From assembly GCA_000711775.1 (NCBI GenBank), contig ARYC01001455.1, positions 43,957 through 107,956 on the forward strand: a stretch of 64,000 bases of DNA. Reading direction: 5' to 3'. A model generated the notes under the pieces. It was not told where the DNA came from. It searched no databases and was given only the letters and a program-made list of their open reading frames with translations. Each line of letters starts with the position of its first letter. Position 1 is the first letter of the stretch. Shown here piece by piece: positions 1 to 10,109 of the stretch. The stretch is from Oxytricha trifallax. Taxonomy: Eukaryota; Ciliophora; Spirotrichea; Sporadotrichida; Oxytrichidae. The translations under genes were made by a program, and so were the position numbers.

Positions 1-156
1 AATGAAATACCCATCTGTATTAAATATTTTAAATATCTGATTCAGAAGAAAATGCAATTTTTCTAACGGGAAGGTAATAAACTGATGTTCCCCATCCATT
101 GACTCTACCTTCAATATAGTACTATTAAACAGCATCATTTTCTGTAGTGACATCAA
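1..156 (-). CDS. Gene A coding segment (MDS), propeller blade, runs off left end
   Basis: On the minus strand, reading TAA/TAG as Gln, the frame gives DVTTENDAVQQYYIEGRVNG followed by WGTSVYYLPVRKIAFSSESD and is open to base 1. It joins in frame to the segment ending at 326 through the shared pointer ATCAA (152-156 and 326-330), giving AGMRLD-VTTEND. The content fits a beta-propeller-like blade of module 4 of gene A. The intervening 174 bp contain an in-frame TGA, so removal is needed to read through. Confidence 0.75.
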   Translation of the reverse strand, partial: MMSLQKMMLFNSTILKVESMDGEHQFITFPLEKLHFLLNQIFKIFNTDGYFI

Positions 157-325
157 TTTTAGTTATTGAAAAATAATAAAATTAAATTCATATAACTCTT
201 AAATCTATGACATTTTTAAATACTTAATTGAATAATTACGAAGTTTTAATTTATTAATATTTTTACAATACATAATGGTAAGTTATAATATAAATAGAAT
301 ATATTTAATGCATCTGTTAATTCCA
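157..325. other. IES (germline-limited spacer), pointer ATCAA
   Basis: AT-rich spacer between two in-frame coding pieces. ATCAA is present at both boundaries (152-156, 326-330); keeping one copy restores the minus-strand reading frame. This is the expected organisation of a conventional, unscrambled ciliate IES. Confidence 0.7.
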
Positions 326-394
326 ATCAAGTCTCATCCCTGCAACATATACACTATTGTCGCTTGTATCTACTCTTAGTTGATAATCAAACTT
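326..394 (-). CDS. Gene A coding segment, propeller blade
   Basis: Minus-strand frame reads FDYQLRVDTSDNSVYVAGMR then LD, with the D.SDN.VYVAG pattern of a propeller blade. It joins upstream to the 429-472 piece through pointer ACTT and downstream to 1-156 through ATCAA. The same FDYQLKV pattern recurs at 7995-8077, showing that the modules are paralogous. Confidence 0.75.
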
Positions 395-428
395 AAAATA
401 ATTAAATAAATTAATTTTCATATAACTG
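395..428. other. Short IES, pointer ACTT
   Basis: ACTT occurs at 391-394 and 429-432. Removing 38 bp (one pointer copy plus spacer) fuses QVPLK to FDYQL in frame. The spacer is almost pure A/T. Confidence 0.7.
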
Positions 429-472
429 ACTTTAATGGAACTTGCCTGATATCCTTTTTATGTACATCTTTT
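429..472 (-). CDS. Gene A coding segment (short)
   Basis: Reads DVHKKDIRQVPLK on the minus strand, in frame with the next segment after IES removal. A poly-C foldback element begins about 15 bp upstream (487), so the upstream IES has probably been enlarged by that insertion. Confidence 0.55.
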
Positions 473-486
473 TTTTAATTAATTAT

Positions 487-1450
487 TTGTTCTGATCGAG
501 ACCCCCCTCCTACCTCCCCTCCCCCCTCAAACCGAGAATCCCCTTTTATTATAGTTTTTTTATGAATTTATTTTTTACTCAGAATAAATTTCCTGCCCTT
601 CGGGCAGATATTACTATTAAAAATATATTTTGATAAGTTCCACTACGTCCGTCGACTTTTGTTTAGAACATACTCCCATAGGGAAATATTTATAATAAGG
701 TTTAATTTTGACTATCATGATTAATAATATGATTTAATTGATAGACATAAATTTGAATTCAAGATTTTTTATAACTTAAATCACTTACACTCTACTATAT
801 AGTAAAAATTAATATAAAAATTTTTCCTATTATTTTTAACTTCATTTAAATATAAAAACTTTTATTATTATTACTTATTTAGTTAATTACTATTAAAATC
901 TTATTTCTTAAGCTTAGTTTATTGAAAAATTAAAGACAATTTTTTATGTTTGGATTACCATTTAAATTTATATATGAATAAAATATGATTTTAATAGTAA
1001 TTAACTAAATAAGTAATAATAATAAAAGTTTTTATATTTTAATGAAGTTAAAAATAATAAGAACAATTTTTATATTAATTTTTACTATATAGTAGAGTGT
1101 AAGTGATTTAAGTTATAAAAAATCTTGAATTCAAATTTATGTCTATCAATTAAATCATATTATTAATCATGATAGTCAAAATTAAACCTTATTATAAATA
1201 TTTCCCTATGGGAGTATGTTCTAAAAAAAAGTCGACGGACGTAGTGAAACTTATCAAAATATATTTTTAATAGTAATATCTGCCCGAAGGGCAAGAAATT
1301 TATTCTGAGTAAAAAATAAATTCATAAAAAAACTATAATAAAAGGGGATTCTCGGTTTGAGGGGGGGAGGGGGGTCTCGGTTGAGGTGGCGAGGGGGGGT
1401 CTCGGCTGATGGGGGAAGGGGGGTAGGAGGGGGGGTCTCGGTCAGAACAA
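487..1450. mobile_element. Poly-G foldback element, copy 1 (964 bp palindrome)
   Basis: The left end TTGTTCTGATCGAGACCCCC is matched in reverse by the right end at 1431-1450. The two arms are near-perfect inverted copies over roughly 450 bp with an AT-rich centre near 920-970. The left arm carries one C-rich block. The right arm carries three tandem G-rich blocks (about 1357-1440), each followed by TCTCGG, so it has expanded. It shares the motif around GTCGACGGACGTAGTG with the copies at 24.6 and 39.96 kb. No convincing transposase frame is present, so it is a non-autonomous foldback element sitting in an IES of gene A. Confidence 0.8.
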
Positions 1451-2080
1451 TTATTATAAATCGTTTAGCCTGTTGCATACTCATGCTTAGATATTGCTAG
1501 TATTATTCAGTTAAATAATTTTATATTAAATTCGACAATCATACATTATAATTATTAATGGTCAAATTAATATTTCTATGCTACAATACATTATCAAAAT
1601 AATTTAAAAAAATACAATTAATTATCGTAATTAATAAGATTTAATGCAAAGATGAATTCATTATAAACCTATTATTTAATATTTCAGTTTATTTAATTGG
1701 TTCTGATTAATTTATTTTGTTGAGAAAAAGTTTTGTGCGAAATTTCCCGACTTATTAATTTCTATATGTATTTTTTATAATTTTACATAAAATGTTAATT
1801 TTTTAAAATATTATTTAAAAATAATTAATTAATAACGAGTATTTATTGCTTTAAGAACTTAAAAAATGAGTCATCGTTGTTTTTTAAAATTATAAGAAAA
1901 ATGAATAAATCATGATAAAATAAGATTAAATAAATTTAACTATAAGTTTATTTGTAATTAGTAGCAAACTCACATGAACCCATCCAAGCAGCGTATGAAG
2001 AATTATAAATTTTATTTAATTAAAAATCAGTAAAACCTGTCGACCAAGCCCATTAAACTTGCATGTTTTGATCAATCAAA
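1451..2080 (-). CDS. Gene A propeller segments, module 4 (cluster of short MDSs)
   Basis: Four short minus-strand pieces show propeller-type content: 1451-1493 (AISKHEYATGQTI), 1715-1780 (NKSGNFAQNFFST), 1950-2006 (SSYAAWMGSCEFATNY) and 2025-2080 (NMQVQWAWSTGFTDF). They are separated by AT-rich spacers of 20-220 bp. Pointers were not resolved. The frames were chosen because they match the V.W.....G and SYA...G signatures of blades elsewhere in the window. Confidence 0.5.
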
Positions 2081-2257
2081 CTAATCAAAATTTATTTATA
2101 CTTTATATTTAAATAAAATTTGCAATTATTTTTTATGAATGAAGGAATTTTTACAAAATAAAATCATTCACATTATTAAACAATTTATGAATTTTTATTG
2201 TATCTGTAATTTAAAACTCTATATAAATATTTAAATTTTTATTATAATTTGATTTAT

Positions 2258-2320
2258 ATTATAGCTACTTGTAGTTTCTCCACATATCAAAACATTACCA
2301 TTATATATTTTGTATAATTT
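2258..2320 (-). CDS. Gene A propeller segment (module 4 first blade)
   Basis: Reads KIYNGNVLICGETTSSYNI on the minus strand. NGN.LICG is the conserved first-blade motif also seen at 14.8 kb (YGNMLLAGS), 55.9 kb (NGNMLVCGKT) and 43.5 kb (TNFIMCGAS), which supports its place just downstream of the module start at 2.9 kb. Confidence 0.6.
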
Positions 2321-2739
2321 ATATAGATGAAAAGATTAAGAAAACTCAATAATTCTTAAACTATATATAAATTCCCTTTAATTTTGAAATAATAATTTAT
2401 TATTTCAATTTCAATTTATAATTATTATCATTTTTTTAACTTCTTTCTATAATTTTACTAATTATTTTATATTTTGTGATTTATGTTAATTTATTATATC
2501 ACATTTAAAGAATTTTATTACTCTTTTTGAATTCAAATATAACATGCATTTTAATTTTATATCTTTTATGGAGTTTTTATAAATTATGATTTCTCCTTTT
2601 TTTAAAAAGGATATATTATATATAAATATGACTATAATCCTTTTAATGATATTTTTTAAATTTAAACAATTAATTGGATTAAAAATAAATTTCATGACAT
2701 TTAATTAATATTTAAGAATATAAAATAAAATTAGTTTGA

Positions 2740-3018
2740 TCTATATCAGCCCAATATATGATATTATGGCCGTCATTTTGTCCATATATTCTTGGATATC
2801 TTGCTTCGTGTCCTTCACATACTGGTGTGGGTGCAGAAGATGAACTTGCAGCAGGCTTTGTAGCAGGCCAAACGACTACCTTGATAAAACTTGGATCTGT
2901 CCAAAGAGAGTTTTGAGCAGTATAACTTCTGATATAATAATAAATTAAATGACGTGAATCCATCTTATTCCTGGGTAAGGAACCGATCCGGTAGCATCTA
3001 TTTGTATACTACTTGTTT
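2740..3018 (-). CDS. Gene A: end of Ig-like region and start of propeller module 4
   Basis: Two adjoining minus-strand frames. At 2954-3018: SSIQIDATGSVPYPGIRWIH. At 2740-2935: SLWTDPSFIKVVVWPATKPA, then SSSSAPTPVCEGHEARYPRI and YGQNDGHNIIYWADIDQTN. The same order occurs in gene B at 56.3-55.9 kb (NITIDATVAGVTPSV, then VVIWPAVKS, CPENKQKYPKVWDGS). This supports a conserved passage from an Ig-like domain into a new propeller. A frame change near 2950 implies a small IES between the two pieces. An ATG at 2963 is probably internal, not a start. Confidence 0.65.
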
Positions 3019-3236
3019 ATTTTTTATATAATTTAAATTTTAAGCAGGATAAATATTTTAATAGATAATATAGATGAGTCTATTTTTCTTTAATATTATA
3101 TCATAATTTGTTTCATAATAAATCGATGAATAATAATAATATTATATAGAATAATTTTGACAATATAGGAATAATAAAATTAATTAATGAATTTAAATTT
3201 TAATAAATTCTTATAAAAATTAAAATTAAAAAAAAT

Positions 3237-3526
3237 AGTCACAGTTAAAGTTGGTAAATATAAACGAACTAAAGCTATTCGAAAGAGAATTAAAATTAAC
3301 TGTGCTATATTATTGTCTGTACTATTTTATCGCATCACTGAAGCGAGTAATTAAGATTTTAATAGAAGGGTATTATAATTAAATTTAAGGGTTCAATTAA
3401 AATCGAGTTATCTCACTCTAGGGTTGCGAGAAAATAGTACAGACAATAATATAATCCAGCTAATTTTTAATTAATTTTGGAATAAACCCAAGTTTCATTA
3501 ATTTTGCCAACATTAGCTTTAACTAA
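3237..3526. repeat. Diverged palindromic MITE relative
   Basis: Inverted arms beginning CACAGTTAAAGTTGGTAAAT and ending with CCAACATTAGCTTTAACT, with an inner TACTATTTTATCGCATC/GCGAGAAAATAGTAC pair. These match the internal blocks of the MITE family at 27.4, 46.7, 49.0 and 53.9 kb, but the outer TTGTAGAAATACATTTG ends are not recognisable. It is an old, decayed copy. Confidence 0.6.
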
Positions 3527-3734
3527 TTAATATAATTATTTTAATTTAATATTTTGGAATGTATTTAGTCAATTAATTCACAATTTTTAACATAATATAG
3601 ATTTATGATTGAAATTTTGAATTAAGTAAGTGATAAATGAATAAAGTAATCAATATTATTATATTTTTATATTTAGTATTAAATTTACTTTCAAATTTAG
3701 TAAGTATTTTTAATAAAAATATAAAATATGCTTA

Positions 3735-4000
3735 ATAGATTATTGTTCCAGTTATTGTTATGAAATTATTTGTAGCAGATCTAGTTGAACTATCAGTTTC
3801 GTCATAAACAGTATATATAACAGTTGAATAGCCTTAACAGTTTTGCTTATTTGTAGAGTTGAAAGTTATTTTATATAATATTATTTTACTTTAATAAAAG
3901 TGTATGTTACTGTCTCTCCTTAAGTTAATTCTATTGTGTCATAAATGTACGGGGGAGGTTGAAGACCTCCACCTGAAGCGCAAGTCTTTTTTAATATGAG
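3735..4000 (-). CDS. Gene A Ig/cadherin-like segments
   Basis: The minus strand reads LQPPPYIYDTIELTQGETVT + YTFIK at 3885-3990 and CQGYSTVIYTVYDETDSSTR + SATNNFITITGT at 3735-3850. The same arrangement is found in gene B at 57.04-56.85 kb (IELYPIEVSIGEKVTYLLN; CQGAPLTTYSVQYETST). These look like beta-sandwich (Ig/cadherin-like) repeats between propeller modules. The spacer at about 3851-3884 is AT-rich and shifts frame, so an IES is likely. Confidence 0.6.
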
Positions 4001-4191
4001 ATATATGAATAATTTAATTTTAATCTTTGGAGTTCCTGAAAAGTAAAATAATATGTTTTATGTTTTTATATAAGTAATAACTAGTAGAATATTCACTAAA
4101 TGATAAAAAATATTTTAATTTATTTAAATGGATAAGCTTAAGAATAGTACTAACTTTAATAACTAAATTATAATTTTTTAACTCATTTATC

Positions 4192-4310
4192 TGAACCAAA
4201 GCCAAGGCACATCAACTAACTCTAAGGGAACTATATTCATATAAAAATTAGCTGCAGATAAAGTTCCACTGTTTGAAGTGTAAGTATTTATCACAGAATA
4301 TGGAGAATAC
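4192..4310 (-). CDS. Gene A Ig-like segment
   Basis: Reads SPYSVINTYTSNSGTLSAAN then FYMNIVPLELVDVPW on the minus strand. Thr/Ser-rich beta-strand composition fits the linker/Ig-like part of a module. Boundaries are approximate because pointers were not found. From 4311 to 4925 the sequence is very AT-rich and I see nothing coding. Confidence 0.5.
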
Positions 4311-4985
4311 ACTTTTTATTAATAATACATATTATTTACACATATAATTAGTTATGGCATTCATACTTGTAAATTTAAATAATTATTAAATCAAAATCAA
4401 GTTTGTTTCTTAATGTTAAATTTTAACTATATGTGCATATATATAAGATTAAAAATTGCTATTTTATAATAACATCTTTTGTTGAAAACTTGCCTTTAAT
4501 AATGTATATACTAAAAATTATTTTTTATTTTCTGTTTATTAAAACTTGAATAAAATAGTGTTGTAATAAACTCACTTTAAAAAATCAAAAAATATGTATT
4601 CGTAACGATTTAATCACTTTATATGGCTGATTTTATAATTCTAGAATGTTAATTTTTGAATATTAAAGTTTATTCTGAATACTTTATACATAACTTTCGG
4701 TACTTTAAAGGAAAATATATATCTTATAAAATAAATTGCTTATTTGGCAATAAAAATAAAAATCATAAACCTTCTAGATATTAAAATGTATATATCTCAT
4801 ATTGAAAATTATTAACTATTAATAATTATAATAAAAATGAATTTTAATTCTATTAACTTTTATAATAAGTCTTGATTCTAAAAAGTCACCCAAAATTTAA
4901 TTAATAATATCTCATTATATAATTCAATATTGTAGAAATACATTTGATTTTGGAAAATTAATTATAAATATATTTAAATTAAATT

Positions 4986-5439
4986 AATACTTTAATTGTG
5001 TGAAGGACAAGAAATGGAGAAATATTCAATGACACTGTCTTCCTCAACATGCTGAAATTACTAATGGGGTGAATGTGCCAGAGACATGACCCCAAGAACA
5101 AACTAGTACTACTCTTACTGCACAGACAAATACTGGTGCTGAAGTGCCACGTACTCTCACTCTTAGGTGGAGACTGAAAAAGCTGATGAAGGATCCGTAC
5201 TCAAGATATGTTTCGTTCAATTCATCATAGAGCCATTCGTCAGACTATGCAGAAAAATCATGGAAAACAAAAACAAAAAAATTCAGACCCACCGCTGAAC
5301 TGTTGGGCACCAGATACCTAAAAATAAAATCAGTCTGATCACAGTTCCCCGGTATAAAAAAAGTACCCTAATATGTGACTAACTAATGTATTTTTCAAAT
5401 ATATATATATATATAAATGAATCACACAATTAAAGTATT
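4986..5439. mobile_element. 454-bp insert with 18-bp perfect inverted ends inside the MITE
   Basis: AATACTTTAATTGTGTGA at 4986-5003 is exactly inverted at 5422-5439. The interior is much more GC-rich than its surroundings and shows codon-like composition on the plus strand. It splits the left arm of MITE copy 1, so it is the younger insertion, or else an MDS trapped between inverted ends. Confidence 0.6.
5040..5340 (+). CDS. Protein-like fragment inside nested insert, unknown function
   Basis: Two plus-strand frames look coding. One reads PQEQTSTTLTAQTNTGAEVP then RTLTLRWRLKKLMKDPYSRY and ends at TGA 5338. The other reads NYQWGECARDMTPRTNQYYS and, after an in-frame TGA, VETEKADEGSVLKICFVQFI. 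I cannot tell which is real; one may be a shadow, or the piece may be a decayed gene fragment with a frameshift. I do not recognise the family. It lies opposite in strand to gene A. Confidence 0.35.
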
Positions 5440-5989
5440 AATTATATTACCTTAAGTTTAGGAGGTATTTAATATAGAGATCATTTTTGATTTGTTTTTT
5501 ATTTTCTCCTATTATACACTAATACACTATATTTAAATTATTTAAAAATCTTGGCTGTTAAAGTATTTTTTTTTGAAACAATGTTGGGCTCATTCTATAG
5601 AGAATTCAAATTTAGCTAGATTTTATTATTGGCGGTAATATTATATCGCATCCCTGGAGAGAGATAACTTGAGTTTAATGTGAGGGTATAATTTTATGAA
5701 TTTAGAGGGTTTTATTAAACTCAAGTTATCTCTCTCCAGGGATGCGATATAATATTACCGCCAATAATAAAATCTAGCTAAATTTGAATTCTCTATAGAA
5801 TGAGCCCAACATTGTTTCAAAAAAAAACTTTAACTGCCAAGATTTTTAAATAATTTAAATATATTTATAACTAATTTTCCAAATTCAAATGTATTTCTAC
5901 AATATTAATAAGAAAAATATTTTTCTTTATTAAATTTCAAATAAAATTTTAATTAAATTGTAAAATTCGTATAAGTTTAGAGATTTTTT

Positions 5990-6095
5990 TGAAATTGTTA
6001 TTTGTTCTCCTGCGTAAGGAGTTCCGAAATATTAAGAATGTTAAGCAATCATAAAGTAGCCATCACTAAATTGCTATATAAGTCGTACATTGTTA
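5990..6095 (-). CDS. Gene A segment, end of propeller module 3
   Basis: Reads VRLIQQFSDGYFMIAQHSQY then FGTPYAGEQITI on the minus strand. The position before the Ig-like pieces at 4.3-3.7 kb matches the propeller-to-linker change seen at 57.3 kb in gene B. Confidence 0.55.
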
Positions 6096-6387
6096 GAAAA
6101 CCATAAAATAATAAATAAATTAATTAAAATTTATTAAATAACCAATAAGGATGACCTTGAAAAGTTAATATTTCATATTAAATTTAATGACATTACTTAT
6201 ATTTAAAATGGATTTATAAGTTTATGTGACAGCAACAAAATTTTCATCAAGAGTTATGTATTCTTTAAATTAAATTAAACTTAATTAATTTCTAATTAAT
6301 GAATTCGATGTATGAATATGATTCTGTGACAGATACAATAATTATATAAATAATTTGAGTAACTATCTCAGTAATTAAATTTTATTT

Positions 6388-7168
6388 TTATTAAAAATGA
6401 TAAGGTAAAAATTTTGAAGTATAGGTGAAATTTTATATTAATCAAGTTTGCTAATAAAAAGAACGAGGTTGAATTCTTAAAACATTAAGATAAGGCAATT
6501 TAATACAGCAGAGCATAAATTTGTGTTTGTATACCAAGTTAAATTTATGAATCAATAGAGAAATTTACACTGTGATCTTGGGCTAAAATCTGTGCATAAA
6601 CCGCTGAAACTTCCACTTTAAACGGCATTCATCTAAATCCACATTCTTAATTCATATTTCTTAAGTGCTTTAATTGCCCTCATTATTAATAATTCTTAAT
6701 TAAACTTATTTAATCTCATGATTTTATTTTAAGTAATTTATTTATTTAATAAATAAATACAAATCAGAATTCTTTTTAATAAGAATAATTTAAAAAATTC
6801 TTTTTTAATTTTTATTATCAATAAAAATATAAAATCATGAGATTAAATAAGTTTAATTAAGAATTATTAATAATGAGGGCAATTAAAGTACTTAAGAAAT
6901 ATGAATTAAGAATGTGGATTTAGACGAATGCCGTTTAAAGTGGAGGTTTCAGCGGTTTATGCACAGATTTTAGCCCAAGATCACAGTGTAAATTTCTCTA
7001 TTGATTCATAAATTTAACTTGGTATACAAACACAAATTTATGCTCTGCTGTATTAAATTGCCTTATCTTAATGTTTTAAGAATTCAACCTCGTTCTTTTT
7101 ATTAGCAAACTTGATTAATATAAAATTTCACCTATACTTCAAAATTTTTACCTTATCATTTTTAATAA
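6388..7168. repeat. 781-bp inverted duplication with protein-like arms
   Basis: Arms of about 350 bp are near-identical inverted copies from TTATTAAAAATGATAAGG (6388) to its complement at about 7168, around an AT-rich centre near 6750. The arms are less AT-rich than the flanks. One strand reads NAVQSGSFSGLCTDFSPRSQ, suggesting that a coding piece was duplicated in inverted order. It lies in a spacer of gene A. Confidence 0.65.
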
Positions 7169-7434
7169 ATACTAATAAACCTTTACTTTTATTAATTAAA
7201 AAATTTGAGCTAAATAATCACTTTCTCAAACTAAAAAAAATAATAAGAATTTAAAATCTAATAAACTATTAATTTCATTTGTCTATAAAATATTAATTAT
7301 TAATTATTTCCATAAAAAGTAGTGTTCTTAAATTATAAATTAATTAGGTTTCCGTTATCAATCTCAAAATATATTTTTTATCAACAAATGTTATATTAAA
7401 AAAGGTATAGTTTTAGATTTTCATTTATAAATTA

Positions 7435-7725
7435 TAAATTGATTATCATGATTCATAGCTATATCTGTCTATAAGGTTGTATGTGATGATATCCTTATTT
7501 AAACTCTTCCTTTTGTAGTACCACTAGAAAAAATAAAATATTATTCATATTTAAGAATCAAACTTTACAATTTGAATGTTTCCGTTATTATTTATTTATT
7601 TAAATATTTTTAAATTAACCGTAAGAGAAAACTGCATAAAAATGAAGAGATTTTTTATTGTATTTCAAAACTGGATCTCCTCGATCTTAATTGCTTGGAG
7701 TTTAACCCATATCAATGTGTAATAT
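7435..7725 (-). CDS. Gene A propeller segments, module 3
   Basis: Minus-strand pieces at 7620-7725 (LHIDMGQTPSNQDRGDPVLK then YNKKSLHFYAVFSYG) and 7435-7525 (TTKGRVQIRISSHTTLQTDI). The spacer between is AT-rich. Frames were picked for absence of TGA and agreement with blade composition; pointers unresolved. Confidence 0.5.
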
Positions 7726-7814
7726 TTAATGAGAATAATAAGTTTTCTATTTTAAAAAAAATATAAGGGAAATTACAATGAAATCAATAAAAAGGTTAAA
7801 TTAAAATCAAGATT

Positions 7815-8077
7815 TTCATATTACTTAGACCAAACAATAGTACCATTTTATGGGAACATTTTCAGTATAATCATATTTTAATATGTAGTGCTTATCATAC
7901 ATGTCATATATCCAACATACATGTAATCTTCAATGGGATCATATAGTACTTATAATATAAGATATTTATTTAATTATAATTTCCATCATTTATTTTAACC
8001 AAGAGAAGATTTACAACCTGACAATACTTTAAGTTAGTAATCGAAGGTGCTAACTATTCTTCCATCTTCGTAAAACA
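7815..8077 (-). CDS. Gene A propeller segments, module 3
   Basis: 7995-8077 reads FYEDGRIVSTFDYQLKVLSG then CKSSLGQN; 7815-7880 reads MIILKMFPQNGTIVWSKQYE. The latter has the diagnostic blade motif ILK..P.NGT.VWS, almost the same as ILKLNPDDGTVIWS at 59.2 kb in gene B. Confidence 0.7.
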
Positions 8078-8374
8078 AAATAATAAATAAAAACATTATA
8101 CCTCCAGGTACAATTTAAATATCTTTAAAATATAAAGATTAGCTTAGGTTTATTTAATCGAATATTTTTTTTATATATTTAATATAACTAGCTTATAAGA
8201 AGTTTTAATACAATAAAATAAAATTTATAGTTCTTCAAAAATAAAATCCTCCATCTTGTTTCATAATATTTCTTATAATCACTAAATTAGTCATATAATA
8301 TAAATAACGAAATTACGTTTGAAAATCTCATTTAAAATTATTAATTAAGTATAAGTATTTATCTGGAACTTAAT

Positions 8375-8505
8375 CAAAAGTTTTGCACTTCAGTAGAATT
8401 AAATTTTTCTCCTTTAGAAAATGAATAAATTAATGATTTGTTTGAATGAAAACAAATATCAACATTTGCAAAAGTTTGTCTATAAACCATGTCATTTCTC
8501 TTAGA
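8375..8505 (-). CDS. Gene A propeller segment
   Basis: Reads DMVYRQTFANVDICFHSNKS then LIYSFSKGEKFNSTEVQNF before a TGA that probably marks the segment boundary. No pointer identified. Confidence 0.55.
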
Positions 8506-8680
8506 TATCTTATTTCTTTCTTTTAAATTATTAAAATAATAACTAATAATAAAGTTCCCTTATAAAAATTTATAATTGCATAGTTCTCTATTATTGAGAA
8601 GTTTATAAAACTGAGTTTAATTTTATTTTTCTAAAGCTAATAAATCATCTTAATTGCGCCCTATAATTATTGCATTAAAC

Positions 8681-9484
8681 GGGGGGGGTCTAAGTCGGTG
8701 CAAAAATTTTTTCAAAATCCTAAGTCGGTGCAAAATTTTTTTTCTCAAAAACATCAAAATCCCTAAGTCGGTGCATGATCAATTTTTGACATTATTGATA
8801 TATTTTATCATCCTACCCCACATAAAAAGTATCATTATTAACTAAAATTTATGTCTCAGCTTCTGAATCGAACTCCTTCATGAAATTTCGATCATAGGAC
8901 ACTTATAATATTACTGTGACAGATATTTGTTTAAGTAAAATAAAAAAATAATATTTCATATTTTAATATCTAATTAGTTAGTAAGCAACAAAATTGGGGA
9001 TTAAGAACATCATAATTATTCGCTAAATTTAATGATGTCTGGCCTTATTATAAATACCATTGATTCAATTAATTGTCTTTTTTTAAATATACTAATCAAT
9101 GTGTACGAATTTTTTAATTCTAGACATCATTAAATTTAGCGAATAATTATGATGTTCTTAATCCTCAATTTTGTTGCTTACTAACTAATTAGATATTAAA
9201 ATATGAAATATTATTTTTTTATTTTACTTAAAAAAATAACTGTCACAGTAATATTATAAGTGTCCTATGATCGAAATTTAATGAAGGAGTTCGATTCAGA
9301 AGCTGAGACATAAATTTTAGTTAATAATGATACTTTTTATGTGGGGCAGGATGATAAAATATATGAATAATGTCAAAAATTGATCATGCACCGACTTAGG
9401 GATTTTGATGTTTTTGAGAAAAAAAATTTGGCACCGACTTAGGATTTTGAAAAAATTTTTGCACCGACTTAGACCCCCCCCCCC
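8681..9484. mobile_element. Poly-G foldback element, copy 2 (804 bp)
   Basis: Starts with eight G then TCTAAGTCGGTGCAAAA and ends with the inverted complement and a run of eleven C. The direct flanks CATTAAAC (8673-8680) and ATTAAAC after the C-run suggest a 7-8 bp target duplication. The box TAAGTCGGTGCA is repeated three times near each end (8690, 8729 and 8764 on the left). Arms are nearly perfect and about 380 bp long. It shares GAATCGAACTCCTTCATGAA with copy 3 at 24.8 kb, linking it to the same family. Confidence 0.8.
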
Positions 9485-9511
9485 ATTAAACAAAACTTAA
9501 TATAATATACA

Positions 9512-9755
9512 AATGTGGTGAAACTATCAGCCATAACACTGTATTAAGTAAAGAATTATGAAGTATTTCTTGGATTAACCTGCATGTCACCTGCTCTAAA
9601 TATTTTAATTAAATAATAATAATACTATAGAATAGATTAGCTTAGGTATCTATTAAACTTCTAGTCACAAGCTATTTTGAGTATATTAATTTTCCTTCAC
9701 TGTAAGTGACTTTGACCACCATGTGATATCTAGTAGCTGTGTTTAAATAAATATA
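9512..9755 (-). CDS. Gene A propeller segments, module 3
   Basis: 9640-9755 reads TATRYHMVVKVTYSEGKLIY then SKQLVTRSLIDTQAN; 9512-9602 reads FRAGDMQVNPRNTSQFFTQY then SVMADSFTTF. The first has the H.VVK....GKLIYSK pattern of a blade's outer strands. Confidence 0.65.
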
Positions 9756-10039
9756 ATAAGAATAATTTATTAACATTTCCAGGAAAAGTTGCTATAAAAG
9801 CATAAACATGCTCATTTAAAACTCATAATTCATCTAAATTAATATAACAGATATTTTTCGATTATATTTACTTACATAAAAATTAATTTAACCTAAGAAT
9901 ATATATTTATCATCAATGTATGATTAAAAATTTAATAAATATATTTCGATTTTCAAGCAAAATTTCAATAGAAAATACTAAAAGTTTAAGACAATTTATT
10001 GAGATTACATATTTATAATAAATATTAAATAGATTTAAT

Positions 10040-10095
10040 TTATTAAATCTAAAACGTGCATACCAACATCCATGCTGACAAACTGTTTCCGGATA
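10040..10095 (-). CDS. Gene A propeller segment (short)
   Basis: The preferred frame reads SVAISGNSLSAWMLVCTFQ. A competing frame from an ATG at 10101 (YPETVCQHGCWYARF) is also open; I prefer the first because V.ISG...AWMLV resembles the VAG..Y.AW strands of other blades. Confidence 0.4.
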
Positions 10096-10109
10096 TTGCA
10101 ACTGATATT

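Larger units (their letters stand above)
4927..5905. mobile_element. Palindromic MITE, copy 1, with nested insertion
   Basis: The left end TATTGTAGAAATACATTTGA and right end TCAAATGTATTTCTACAATA are the family's terminal inverted repeats, flanked by TA on both sides as expected for a Tc1/mariner-type target duplication. The inner palindrome (5560-5835) is almost perfect around GGCGGTAATATTATATCGCA. Unlike the roughly 420-bp copies elsewhere, the left arm is interrupted at 4986-5439 by a second element. Confidence 0.75.

Noticed and set aside
1254..1484. 76-codon Pro-rich minus-strand frame
   Set aside because: It lies in the poly-G arm of foldback copy 1; the proline runs are translated C-runs.
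5040..5340. TGA read as Trp (alternative ciliate code)
   Set aside because: It would extend the 5.1 kb and 36.7 kb frames, but the roughly 70 gene A/B segments need no coding TGA, use TGG for Trp, and gene B ends naturally at TGA 20022.
8654..8845. 63-codon plus-strand frame with repeated SRCK motif
   Set aside because: It lies in foldback copy 2; the repeats are the TAAGTCGGTGCA boxes.
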